A stretch of DNA of 46,452 nt from Oscillospiraceae bacterium UBA3851 (GCA_002392625.1 DGHJ01000001.1:1-46452), one strand, 5' to 3'; shown: positions 38,973 through 46,117, counted from the stretch's first letter. Made by a program: numbers and translations. The notes: a model not told the origin generated them from the letters alone.

Positions 38973-39802
38973 TGCAGCGCAACGAAAACAAGGCGAAGGA
39001 TTGGAGCGCCTACGTCCGCTCCGTTTTTCTGCGGTATGTGGGCGAGCACCCCGCCTCCGCCCAGAATGCCTATTTTCCGCCGTTTTTCCAGCGGGAGCTG
39101 GACCTGTCGGACTGCTATAGCTACCTGCGGCGGATGCAGCGGCAGGGCTACCTGAAAAAAGATGAGACCGGCTGCCTGGCACTGACGGAAAAGGGCGCTG
39201 CGGCCGTGAAAGAGGACCATATCCGCCTGTTTGACCTGGCGGACCCCTACGTGTCCGTGTCCGAGCTTCTGGCGGAGCGGGAGAAGCATGGGGAGGACAC
39301 CTTTGACCAGACCATGCTGGCCCTGCTGCTGAAAAAGCTCCCCCGGATGAAGGAGCAGGACAATTTCACCGCCGTGAAGAATCTGCACCTGGACGTGGCC
39401 CGGCTGTATGACGAGATGGGGGAAAACGAACGAGCAGTGTATCACTATCTCACCGCCCTTTACTATGACGTCAGCGGTCTGAGCTGCTACGACAAGCTGG
39501 TCCAGTACGTTCACGGCAAATGCAAGCGCTCCGACGCGAAGGAGGCGTTCCGGGGCCTTGTGGTCTGCCCGGAGGTGATGGGCGGCCTGCGCCGCCTGCA
39601 CGACGCCTATGACCCCCATATGGTGGAGGAGATCTTTTCACGGGAGCGCCTGTCCATCACCATGCTGACGCGCCAGAGCTTCACCGAGCTGGCCACGGCA
39701 CTGTGCGACGGAACGTACGATTACAATGCCTGGCAGGCCAGAGGCGAAGAGGCCTACGGAAAGATGCTGGAGCAGGCGGACCGGCTCAGAAAGGAGAAGT
39801 GA
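38969..39802 (+). CDS. uncharacterised protein, possible winged-helix plus helical repeats
   Basis: A 277-residue soluble protein of unknown family. The first 90 residues look like a winged helix: YSYLRRMQRQGYLKKDETGC then LALTEKGAAAVKEDH (the 'lt.kG' end is typical of MarR/PadR-like or phage-type wings). The rest is helical with a TPR-like stretch (VARLYDEMGENERAVYHYLT). It is coupled to the surface-protein gene by ATGA and lies 1 base before the LCP gene, so it belongs to the polymer operon. Could be a regulator of the operon or a cytoplasmic structural factor; the sequence does not decide. Confidence 0.6.
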   Translation: MMQRNENKAKDWSAYVRSVFLRYVGEHPASAQNAYFPPFFQRELDLSDCYSYLRRMQRQGYLKKDETGCLALTEKGAAAVKEDHIRLFDLADPYVSVSELLAEREKHGEDTFDQTMLALLLKKLPRMKEQDNFTAVKNLHLDVARLYDEMGENERAVYHYLTALYYDVSGLSCYDKLVQYVHGKCKRSDAKEAFRGLVVCPEVMGGLRRLHDAYDPHMVEEIFSRERLSITMLTRQSFTELATALCDGTYDYNAWQARGEEAYGKMLEQADRLRKEK

Positions 39803-39803
39803 C

Positions 39804-40877
39804 ATGAAAAAGAGGAGAAAAACCGCTCTCATTGTGATCGCATCCCTTGCGTTTCTCTTGGTTGCCATGATCGGGATCGCCGTGGGCTACGGCAACGCCA
39901 AGCTCAATAAGATCGACTTCGACTATAACGACGGAAAGCTGACCGAGGAGGAGCAGGAGCAGGTCGTGAAGCTGGTGGAGGAGATGGACACCGACCCCCA
40001 GGTGGTGGCTCAGGACGAGGAGATCGGGGAAGCTCTTGAGGAAGAGGAGCTGGAGGTGGTGGAGACGGTCCCCGTCAACCCCATCCCTGATTTGGAGATC
40101 CTCCGCGACGACAACGTCATCAACATCCTCCTCATTGGCACCGACGAGCGCACCGAGGGCTTCAGCTCTTTCGCCCGCGGCGACAGCTGCATGATTCTGT
40201 CCTTGAACAAGTCCACCGGGCGCGCCAAGCTGGTGAGCCTGGAGCGCGGCATGGGCGTGCCCATCCTGGACGGGCAGTATAAGGGTCAGTGGGATTGGCT
40301 GACCCATACCTTCTGTTACGGCGGAGCCGACCTGATGATGCGGGAGGTGCGGGAATGCTTCCGCATTGAGGTAGACCGGTATATCCGCGTCAACTTCGGC
40401 ACGTTCCGCGCCGGTATCAACGCCATCGGCGGGATCGACGTCACCCTGACCCAGGCCGAGGCCGACTACCTCAACGAGAAGGACCCGGAGTCGGAGGTCA
40501 CGGAGGGACTCAACCACCTGTACGGGTTCACGGCCCTGCAGTACGCCCGCTGCCGCGGCATCGACAGCGACTGGATGCGCATCCGCCGCCAGCGCACCGT
40601 GATCCAGGCGGCGATCAACAGGACCAAAGGTCTCAGCGTCGGCGAGCTGGATAATCTGCTGAACCGTGTGCTGCCCCTGGTGCGGACCAACCTCTCCAAG
40701 GGAGAGATCGTGGAGCTGATGACCTTGGCCCCCAGGTTCCAGGGCGTCACGCTGGAGCAAATGACCATCCCCGCCTCCGGCACCTACGGCGGAATGCGCG
40801 GCATGGGCGGACGCTCCCTCTATGCGGTGGATTTCTACACCAACGCCGTCATATTGCGGGAGTTCCTGTACGGATAA
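39804..40877 (+). CDS. LytR-CpsA-Psr (LCP) family glycopolymer transferase
   Basis: A 357-residue membrane protein. LCP enzymes move lipid-linked teichoic acid or capsule onto peptidoglycan. It has an N-terminal TM helix (about 7-28), an extracellular acidic linker and the LCP domain from about 108: INILLIGTDERTEGFSSFAR, GDSCMILSLNKSTGRAKLVS, LERGMGVPILDGQYKGQWDW, INAIGGIDVTLTQAEADYLN, HLYGFTALQYARCRGIDSDW with MRIRRQRTVIQ. The Arg residues that bind the pyrophosphate appear present. The usual 'S.PRD..V' stretch reads SLERGMGVPI, replacing the Pro-Arg-Asp. As the last gene of the operon it fits the final attachment step. ATG 39804 follows AAGGAGAAG. Confidence 0.88.
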   Translation: MKKRRKTALIVIASLAFLLVAMIGIAVGYGNAKLNKIDFDYNDGKLTEEEQEQVVKLVEEMDTDPQVVAQDEEIGEALEEEELEVVETVPVNPIPDLEILRDDNVINILLIGTDERTEGFSSFARGDSCMILSLNKSTGRAKLVSLERGMGVPILDGQYKGQWDWLTHTFCYGGADLMMREVRECFRIEVDRYIRVNFGTFRAGINAIGGIDVTLTQAEADYLNEKDPESEVTEGLNHLYGFTALQYARCRGIDSDWMRIRRQRTVIQAAINRTKGLSVGELDNLLNRVLPLVRTNLSKGEIVELMTLAPRFQGVTLEQMTIPASGTYGGMRGMGGRSLYAVDFYTNAVILREFLYG

Positions 40878-40896
40878 GAGAATCAGTAATACATTA

Positions 40897-41098
40897 GGGC
40901 GTGTTGCAAAATGCATGGCAGCCGTCATTTCGAACCAGTGACCGATGTCACAGCTAACGCTTAAGTTTGCGCAGCCAAATCAAAGATTTGGGCGCTCACT
41001 TATGGTGTGGGAATCCGTTCCCTATCGTGGGGAAAACGGATTGCCACGGCCCCGCTGGGGCCTCGCAATGACAGGAATGTGCATTTTGCAGCACGCCC
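40897..41098. mobile_element. short element with 19-bp terminal inverted repeats (MITE/RIP-like)
   Basis: GGGCGTGTTGCAAAATGCA (40897-40915) and TGCATTTTGCAGCACGCCC (41080-41098) are inverted repeats matching 18 of 19. The 202-bp element codes for nothing. Inside are a CCAAATC-AAA-GATTTGG hairpin (40975-40991) and a GGGAATCCGTTCCC / GGGAAAACGGATTGCC pair. The internal text TCGCAATGACAGGAATGTGC resembles dispersed repeats I associate with gut Oscillospiraceae. No clear target-site duplication is seen. The T-run right after (CGCTTTTTTTC) means the end may also stop transcription after the LCP gene. It fills most of the gap 40878-41174. Confidence 0.75.
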
Positions 41099-41174
41099 GC
41101 TTTTTTTCACCTTCCTGCGATAAAACCGAGGTGAACCGCATTATACGGTCAGAAGATGACGGGGAGGCGATCGC

Positions 41175-42011
41175 GTGAGGCGAATCGGGATCTGTGCGGC
41201 GTTGGCGGTTTTACTGGCCGCTCTGCTGGCCGGATGCGGCGGCAAAGGAGCGATGGAGCCGCTGACGGTGACTCTGCTGAAGGTGGGCCGGGCAGACGCC
41301 ATTGTGGTGCGGACCGACGACCGTATCATGGTCATCGACGCCGGCGAGGAAGAGGACGGCGCCGAGGTAGTGGAGTTCCTCCGAAAGAACGGCGTCGGAC
41401 GGGTGGACGTGCTGCTTATCACCCACTTCGACAAGGATCATGTGGGCGGCGCCGACACGGTAGTGGAGGAGCTGAGCGTGGGCCGCGTGCTGCTGCCGGA
41501 CTACGAGGGGGAGGGCACCGACTACGCCGATTTTCTGGATGCCCTGGCGGCCAAGGGCATCTCGCCGGAACGCCTGGCGGAGCCGGTACGCTTTTCTCTG
41601 GGCGCTGCGGAGGTCACGGTGGAGCCGCCGGCGTCCTACGAAGCGGGCAGCGGCGAGGTGGACAACAACTTCTCCCTTATCACCACCCTGGTCCACGGGG
41701 AGAACCGGCTGGTCTTCGTCGGGGACGCCGAAAAGCGTCGCATCCGGCAGTGGCTCACGGACAGCCGGCCGGAGGGCTGCGATTTTCTGAAAATACCGCA
41801 CCACGGCGTGTACAACCGGGGCCTGGAGGAGCTGATCGAAACGCTGTCGCCTGCATACGCGGCTATCTGCGACTCGGAGAAGAACCCGGCGGACGATGCC
41901 ACGCTGGAGCTGCTGGCCGGCCACAGCGTGTCTGCCCTGGAGACGAAGGACGGCCGGATCACCGTGGTCAGCGACGGGGCGCGGCTGGAGATCCACCAGA
42001 AGAGGCAGTAG
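41175..42011 (+). CDS. secreted lipoprotein with ComEC-type metallo-beta-lactamase domain
   Basis: A 278-residue lipoprotein: signal peptide with lipobox LLAGC (lipidated Cys at 21), then a metallo-beta-lactamase fold of the ComEC/Rec2 competence type without TM segments. Metal motifs: LLITHFDKDHVGGADTVVEE (HxxxDH), LVFVGDAEKRR (Asp ligand) and KIPHHGVYNRG (His). The TVTLLKVGRADAIVVRTDDR opening is typical of the family. Such free-standing proteins are predicted phosphodiesterases/nucleases on the outer face of the membrane; the true substrate is not known. It lies 18 bases before the VTC gene, so a link to phosphate polymers is possible. The start is GTG/ATG at 41175, close to GGGGAGGCG. Confidence 0.85.
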   Translation: MRRIGICAALAVLLAALLAGCGGKGAMEPLTVTLLKVGRADAIVVRTDDRIMVIDAGEEEDGAEVVEFLRKNGVGRVDVLLITHFDKDHVGGADTVVEELSVGRVLLPDYEGEGTDYADFLDALAAKGISPERLAEPVRFSLGAAEVTVEPPASYEAGSGEVDNNFSLITTLVHGENRLVFVGDAEKRRIRQWLTDSRPEGCDFLKIPHHGVYNRGLEELIETLSPAYAAICDSEKNPADDATLELLAGHSVSALETKDGRITVVSDGARLEIHQKRQ

Positions 42012-42029
42012 AGAAAGGGGAGAACAACC

Positions 42030-42785
42030 ATGGCACAGACGGTTTTCAACCGCTATGAGAAGAAATACCTGATGCCGGATGCGATCTGCCGGGAGCTGCG
42101 GCTGCGTCTGCGGCCCTACATGAAAGAGGATGAGTACGGGCGGCACACCATCTGCAACTTGTACTACGACACGGTTAACGACCTGCTGATCCGCCGGTCC
42201 ATCGAGAAGCCGGTATACAAGGAGAAGCTGCGCCTGCGCAGCTACGGCATCCCCCAAATGGACAGCACCGTGTTCCTGGAGATCAAGAAGAAATATGAGA
42301 AGGTGGTCAACAAGCGCCGCATCCAGCTGACGCTGCAGGAGGCCTACGATTTCGTGGAGCAGGGGATCTATCCCCAAAAGGACGGCCAGATCGTCCGGGA
42401 GATCGACTTCTTCCTGCGGCGCTACCCACTGGAGCGGGGGCTGTACCTGGCCTATGACCGGGTGGCCCTGTTCGGACGGGAGGACCGCGAATTCCGCGTC
42501 ACCTTTGACGAGAATATCCGCTCACGGCGCCGCCTCATGGGGCTGGAGAACGGGGACGCCGGCGAGCCGCTGCTTCCGGAGGGCTGGCATCTGATGGAGA
42601 CCAAGATCATGGGCGCCTCGCCCTTCTGGTTTACCCGTATCCTGTCGGACCTGCGGATCTATCCCGTGTCCTTCTCCAAATACGGCAATATTTACAAAAA
42701 CGAGCGGGGCATCTTCTGCCCGGAGCAAATGATGGTCCACCGCACCGAAAACTGGGACGAGATCAGGAGGAAAGAGGTATGTTGA
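42030..42785 (+). CDS. VTC-domain polyphosphate polymerase-like protein
   Basis: A 251-residue soluble protein of the VTC/CYTH-like tunnel fold, related to yeast Vtc4, which makes polyphosphate from ATP. Typical text: VFNRYEKKYLMPDAICRELR, TICNLYYDTVNDLLIRRSIE, YKEKLRLRSYG, TVFLEIKKKYEKVVNKRRIQ, LYLAYDRVALFG, FRVTFDENIRSRR and HLMETKIMGASPFWFTRILS, with basic and acidic residues lining the tunnel in the usual order. It overlaps the DUF4956 gene by 7 bases, a pair commonly found together in Firmicutes. Activity is not established for most bacterial members. Confidence 0.88.
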   Translation: MAQTVFNRYEKKYLMPDAICRELRLRLRPYMKEDEYGRHTICNLYYDTVNDLLIRRSIEKPVYKEKLRLRSYGIPQMDSTVFLEIKKKYEKVVNKRRIQLTLQEAYDFVEQGIYPQKDGQIVREIDFFLRRYPLERGLYLAYDRVALFGREDREFRVTFDENIRSRRRLMGLENGDAGEPLLPEGWHLMETKIMGASPFWFTRILSDLRIYPVSFSKYGNIYKNERGIFCPEQMMVHRTENWDEIRRKEVC

Positions 42786-43450
42786 CGAGTATTTTTCACG
42801 CGGGGAGCTTTTCTGCGCCGGACGTAGGCCTGGCCATGGCCACGGCTCTGGTGTTGGGCCTGGCGGCCGCCGCCCTGTACCGCACCGTGGCGCCGGCCGA
42901 TGGCGGCGCCTATCCCATGGTGCTGGCGGTGATGCCCATGCTGGTGACCGCCGTCATCATGATCGTCAACGGCAATCTGGGCGTCTCCGTGGCAGTGCTA
43001 GGCGCCTTCGGCCTGGTGCGCTTCCGCAGCGCGCCGGGGACCGCCGTGGAGATCGGCTTCCTGTTCTACGCCATGGCCATCGGCCTGGCGGCGGGCATGG
43101 GCTTCCTCACCCTGGCAGCCGCCATCGCCGTGGCGGTGGGTCTGGTACTGCTTCTGATCAGCCGCACGCCTCTGGCCCAGGGCACCGCGCGGGAGCGGCA
43201 GCTGCGCGTCACCATCCCGGAGGATCTGAACTACAACGGTCTTTTTGACGACCTCTTCCAGGCCTATACCCGGTCCTGCCGTCTGGAGCGGGTCAAGACC
43301 ACCGACATGGGCACCATGTTCGAGCTGCGCTACCGGCTGGTGATGCGCAGCGACGAAAAGGAGAAGGAGTTCATCGACGCCATCCGCTGCCGGAACGGGA
43401 ACCTGACCGTGATTTTGGGGCTTGTCCAGCAGGAGAAAAACGTATTATAA
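42779..43450 (+). CDS. DUF4956 family membrane protein
   Basis: A 223-residue protein with an N-terminal membrane half (TM segments at about 20-37, 46-63, 67-80 and 95-125) carrying the family's signature GNLGVSVAVLGAFGLVRFRS, then a cytoplasmic ferredoxin-like half (RQLRVTIPEDLNYNGLFDDL, EKEFIDAIRCRNGNLTVILG). DUF4956 proteins regularly accompany VTC proteins and are suspected to be the membrane partner, perhaps a channel for polyphosphate; this is unproven. The start at 42779 lies inside the VTC gene with AGGAGG just upstream (42766-42772). Confidence 0.87.
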   Translation: MLTSIFHAGSFSAPDVGLAMATALVLGLAAAALYRTVAPADGGAYPMVLAVMPMLVTAVIMIVNGNLGVSVAVLGAFGLVRFRSAPGTAVEIGFLFYAMAIGLAAGMGFLTLAAAIAVAVGLVLLLISRTPLAQGTARERQLRVTIPEDLNYNGLFDDLFQAYTRSCRLERVKTTDMGTMFELRYRLVMRSDEKEKEFIDAIRCRNGNLTVILGLVQQEKNVL

Positions 43451-43451
43451 T
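43422..43451 (+). promoter_or_regulatory. possible promoter for the sigma/anti-sigma pair
   Basis: TTGTCC (43422-43427), an 18-base spacer and TATAAT (43446-43451), at the very end of the DUF4956 gene and 44 bases before the sigma-factor ATG at 43495. It would allow the sigma pair to be expressed apart from the VTC genes. Confidence 0.5.
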
Positions 43452-43494
43452 GACCTTGACAAAAACTATCTATCCGGAGCGAGGTGGAGCACGT

Positions 43495-44058
43495 ATGTTG
43501 GTTTTCACGTCCGTGGTGGAGACCGCACCGGAACGGATCGACACCCTTGATGAGACGCTGTTTTATCGAATCGCCCAGGGGGAGAAGGAGGCCTTCTGCA
43601 CCCTGTATGAGCGCTGCCGCGGCGCGGTGTTTGCCTACGCCCTGTCGGTGCTCCACAGCCGCGACGATGCCGACGACGCCACACAGGACGCCTTTCTGCG
43701 CATCCGCTCTGCCGCCCATCTCTACCAGCCACAGGGCAAGCCCATGGCGTGGATCCTGACCATTGCCAAAAACGTATGTCTCATGCAGCTGCGTCGCAGA
43801 CGCCACGACGCCGCCCTGCCCAGCGAGGATATGGCTGTGGATCTGGGCCAGATCGCCGACCGGGAGGACCGGATCGTACTGGAATCAGCCTTCGCCGTAT
43901 TGTCGGAGGAGGAGTGCCGCATCGTTATGCTCCACGCCGTGTCGGGCCTGAAGCACCGGGAGATCGCTCAGCTGCTGCAGCTGCCGCTGTCCACCGTACT
44001 GAGCAAATACAGCCGGGGTCTTGCCAAGCTGCGCCGTGAATTGGAGGAGAAACTGTGA
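43495..44058 (+). CDS. RNA polymerase sigma-70 family factor (SigI-/ECF-like)
   Basis: A 187-residue sigma factor. Region 2 reads EAFCTLYERCRGAVFAYALS, VLHSRDDADDATQDAFLRIR and PMAWILTIAKNVCLMQLRRR; region 4 reads LSEEECRIVMLHAVSGLKHR and EIAQLLQLPLSTVLSKYSRG, a helix-turn-helix. This is the ECF two-domain layout. ATG 43495 follows GAGGTGG with good spacing; an ATG at 43450 overlapping the previous stop (TAATG) would add 15 residues and is an alternative. The stop overlaps the anti-sigma start (TGATG), so both are made together, the usual ECF arrangement. The target regulon is unknown; the copper and VTC neighbours are not necessarily linked. Confidence 0.88.
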   Translation: MLVFTSVVETAPERIDTLDETLFYRIAQGEKEAFCTLYERCRGAVFAYALSVLHSRDDADDATQDAFLRIRSAAHLYQPQGKPMAWILTIAKNVCLMQLRRRRHDAALPSEDMAVDLGQIADREDRIVLESAFAVLSEEECRIVMLHAVSGLKHREIAQLLQLPLSTVLSKYSRGLAKLRRELEEKL

Positions 44059-45161
44059 TGAAAATGACGAATACCGCAGCGGCGGAGCGCCTCTGCCGCG
44101 CCGTGGACGGCGCCTGCGCCAGCAGGGCCGAGGAGCTGTGGCAGCGTCCTGTGGAGAGAGCCAAGGGCGACGAGTGGTATCTGGACGGCGCCTTAGAGCA
44201 AAAGAAGCCGGCAAAACGCGCTTTCCGCGCCGTGGCCGCCGTGGCCGCCATGGCCGCGATGCTGGCCCTGGTGCTGGTGCCCTCCTTCCTGCTGCACCCC
44301 CGCACCGATGCCACCGTCTATCTGGACGTGAACCCGTCCATCGAGCTGCAGCTGGACAGCCGCCAGCGTGTCATCTCCGCGCGGGCCGACAACGATGACG
44401 CTGAGCGGATCCTGGAGGGCATGGACCTCAGGAAGACGGATGTGGAAGTGGCCCTCAACACCATCCTGGGCGCTATGGTGCGCCAGGGCTATCTCAGCCA
44501 GGCCAAAAATGTGCTGCTCCTGAGCGTGGACAGCGCTGACGGTGCCCGTGCCGCCCAACTGCAGAAGGACCTCTCATCCAAGGTGGACGAGTGCCTGCGC
44601 GCCCTCAACGGCTCCGGCCTGGTACTGAGCCAGAGCGTGCGCCCCTCCGGCGAGGCCGAGACCCTGGCCCGCCGGTACGGCATCACCCCCGGCAAGGCCG
44701 CGCTGCTGCTGGAGCTGACCGGGGACTGGTCCAATCTGGACCTGGAGGATCTGGCGGAGCTGCCCATGACCGATCTGATCCGGTTGCTGACGGATGAAAA
44801 GGTGGATCTGCGGCCCTATCTGGAGTGGGACGAGGACGACCGGGAGTGGGACTTCGACTGGGACGATCCTGATGATCCGGATGATGTCGATGACCCGGAT
44901 GACACCGACGATAACGACCCGGACGACGTCAACGACCTTGATGACGATGAGAATGACGCCGATGACGACCACGGCGACGGGCCAGACGACCCGGAAACCG
45001 ATGACGGCGACGACAGCACCGACAGTGGTGAGGCCGATGACGACAGCGCCAACAGTGATGAGGACGAGGATGACGACAGGCAGGACGACGGCGACGATGA
45101 CAGTGATGATGACGATGCTGATGAGGACGATGATGACGACGGTGACAAAGAGGACGACTGA
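44058..45161 (+). CDS. RsgI-like membrane anti-sigma factor with Asp-rich C-terminal tail
   Basis: A 367-residue single-pass protein. A cytoplasmic N-terminus of about 55 residues is followed by a TM helix (AVAAVAAMAAMLALVLVPSF) and an extracellular domain with the RsgI signature: VYLDVNPSIELQLDSRQRVI, then ARADNDDAERILEG and NTILGAMVRQGYLSQAKNVL. RsgI proteins hold a sigma factor at the membrane and release it on an outside signal. From about residue 256 to the end there are some 110 residues that are mostly Asp, with scattered Glu, Ser, Gly and Asn (for example DDPDDVDDPDDTDDNDPDD), in place of the carbohydrate-binding domains of clostridial RsgI. Such a tail could bind calcium or other cations and act as the sensor; this is inferred. 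The ATG overlaps the sigma stop. Confidence 0.85.
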   Translation: MKMTNTAAAERLCRAVDGACASRAEELWQRPVERAKGDEWYLDGALEQKKPAKRAFRAVAAVAAMAAMLALVLVPSFLLHPRTDATVYLDVNPSIELQLDSRQRVISARADNDDAERILEGMDLRKTDVEVALNTILGAMVRQGYLSQAKNVLLLSVDSADGARAAQLQKDLSSKVDECLRALNGSGLVLSQSVRPSGEAETLARRYGITPGKAALLLELTGDWSNLDLEDLAELPMTDLIRLLTDEKVDLRPYLEWDEDDREWDFDWDDPDDPDDVDDPDDTDDNDPDDVNDLDDDENDADDDHGDGPDDPETDDGDDSTDSGEADDDSANSDEDEDDDRQDDGDDDSDDDDADEDDDDDGDKEDD

Positions 45162-45182
45162 GTCGGCCTGAAGGCAGAGCCT

Positions 45183-45208
45183 GGGAGCGGCGATTTTTCG
45201 CCGCTCCC
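45183..45208 (+). terminator. hairpin after the anti-sigma gene
   Basis: GGGAGCGGCGA (45183-45193), a TTTT loop and TCGCCGCTCCC form a perfect 11-bp stem 22 bases after the stop. There is no T tract afterwards, so it is a weak terminator or an RNA-stabilising hairpin. The core GAGCGGCGA recurs in the hairpin at 45291. Confidence 0.55.
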
Positions 45209-45290
45209 AAACTGTAGACAAAGATTATATGAAGAAAGGTAACGAGACGCATGGGGAGAATTGTGAAGGGGGATGGGAGTCCCCTTTCAC

Positions 45291-45329
45291 GTAAAATGAG
45301 AGCGGCGAAAATCGCCGCTCTCATTTTAC
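45291..45329 (+). terminator. 18-bp perfect stem upstream of the copper operon
   Basis: GTAAAATGAGAGCGGCGA (45291-45308) and TCGCCGCTCTCATTTTAC (45312-45329) pair perfectly around an AAA loop, with A/T runs on both flanks, so it could terminate in both directions. It ends 3 bases before the -35 box of the copper promoter. A weaker GTGAAGGGG/CCCCTTTCAC hairpin lies just before (45263-45290). Confidence 0.65.
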
Positions 45330-45331
45330 CC

Positions 45332-45360
45332 TTGACAGATACCCTATAGGGGTATATACT
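45332..45360 (+). promoter_or_regulatory. promoter of the copper operon
   Basis: TTGACA (45332-45337), exactly 17 bases, and TATACT (45355-45360): near-consensus. The whole spacer is occupied by copper operator 1. Confidence 0.9.
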
Positions 45361-45381
45361 ATAAATACCCTAAGGGGGTAT
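45339..45381 (+). promoter_or_regulatory. two CsoR operators
   Basis: ATACCCTATAGGGGTAT (45339-45355) and ATACCCTAAGGGGGTAT (45365-45381) are 17-bp pseudo-palindromes 26 bases apart (start to start) that fit the CsoR consensus. The first fills the -35/-10 spacer, the second overlaps the transcription start and leader, 20 bases before the csoR ATG. Copper-free CsoR tetramers would cover both and block transcription. Confidence 0.88.
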
Positions 45382-45400
45382 TTATGAAAGGAGAATTCCC

Positions 45401-45709
45401 ATGGATTGCGATAAGAAGTGCGGCTGCTGCGAGAAGATGACGGAGCGGTCCGAGGACGAGAAGAAAAAGCTGATGAACCGCCTGCGGCGGATCGAGGGCC
45501 AAGTGCGTGGCCTCAGCGGCATGATCGAGCGGGACGCCTACTGCGCCGACGTCCTCACCCAGAGCGCGGCAGTTGCGGCGGCCATCAACGCCTTCAACCG
45601 GGACCTGCTGGCCCGCCATATCCGCACCTGTGTGGTGCGGGACCTGCGGGACGGGGACGACAGCGTAGTGGACGAGTTGGTGAACACCGTTCAGAAATTG
45701 ATGAAATAA
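45401..45709 (+). CDS. csoR: copper-sensing transcriptional repressor, CsoR family
   Basis: A 102-residue CsoR/RcnR-family protein, a helical tetramer that releases its operator on Cu(I) binding. The family start is clear: LMNRLRRIEGQVRGLSGMIE, and the Cu(I) ligands are in place, C48 (DAYCADVL), H73 and C77 (ARHIRTC), the Cys-His-Cys pattern of copper sensors. An extra Cys-rich N-terminus (DCDKKCGCCEKM) may bind metal too. The ATG has AAAGGAGA upstream. It lies 23 bases before the HMA protein and controls the operon through the operators at 45339-45381. Confidence 0.93.
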   Translation: MDCDKKCGCCEKMTERSEDEKKKLMNRLRRIEGQVRGLSGMIERDAYCADVLTQSAAVAAAINAFNRDLLARHIRTCVVRDLRDGDDSVVDELVNTVQKLMK

Positions 45710-45732
45710 ACCGTTTGGGAGGTTCAAAGAAT

Positions 45733-46113
45733 ATGGGATGGATCAATTACGTGCTGATCGCCGTTATCGCCCTGGGCGTAGTCGGCGGCATCGTGGGCAT
45801 CGTCAAGCACGCGCGAGGCAAGGGCGACTGCTGCGGCGGCGGTGGCAGCGTCATCGACACCGGTGAGAAGAAGACGCTGGAGGGTCCGGCGCAGGGCAAA
45901 TACGTCCTCCATGTGGAGGGCATGCATTGCGAGAACTGCAAGCGTGCCGTGGAGCGTCGGCTGGACAGGTTCGAGGGCGTGGTGTCCGAGGTGGATTTGA
46001 AGAACAAGACCGCCACCGTGACCTATGACCGGCCGGTGGATCCTGAGCAGCTGCGCCTGGCTGTGGCGATGCTGGATTATCAGGTCACAGGCGTTGAGGC
46101 ACAAGAGGTGTAA
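45733..46113 (+). CDS. membrane-anchored Cys-rich heavy-metal-associated (HMA) protein
   Basis: A 126-residue protein: an N-terminal TM helix (about 5-24), a GKGDCCGGGGS Cys-rich segment (like the FeoB-associated small Cys-rich proteins), then an HMA domain from about 56 with HVEGMHCENCKRAVERRLDR, in which C66 and C69 bind Cu(I). It probably hands copper to the CopA pump encoded next, or collects it at the membrane. The fusion of the Cys-rich TM peptide with an HMA domain differs from free CopZ chaperones. ATG 45733 lies after GGGAGGTTC; CopA begins 4 bases after its stop. Confidence 0.85.
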   Translation: MGWINYVLIAVIALGVVGGIVGIVKHARGKGDCCGGGGSVIDTGEKKTLEGPAQGKYVLHVEGMHCENCKRAVERRLDRFEGVVSEVDLKNKTATVTYDRPVDPEQLRLAVAMLDYQVTGVEAQEV

Positions 46114-46117
46114 AGGC

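Noticed and set aside
44823..45161. Asp-rich repeat as sequencing or assembly artefact, or as a CRISPR-like repeat
   Set aside because: The frame is kept to a proper stop, codons vary (GAC/GAT mixed), and there are no spacers of constant length.
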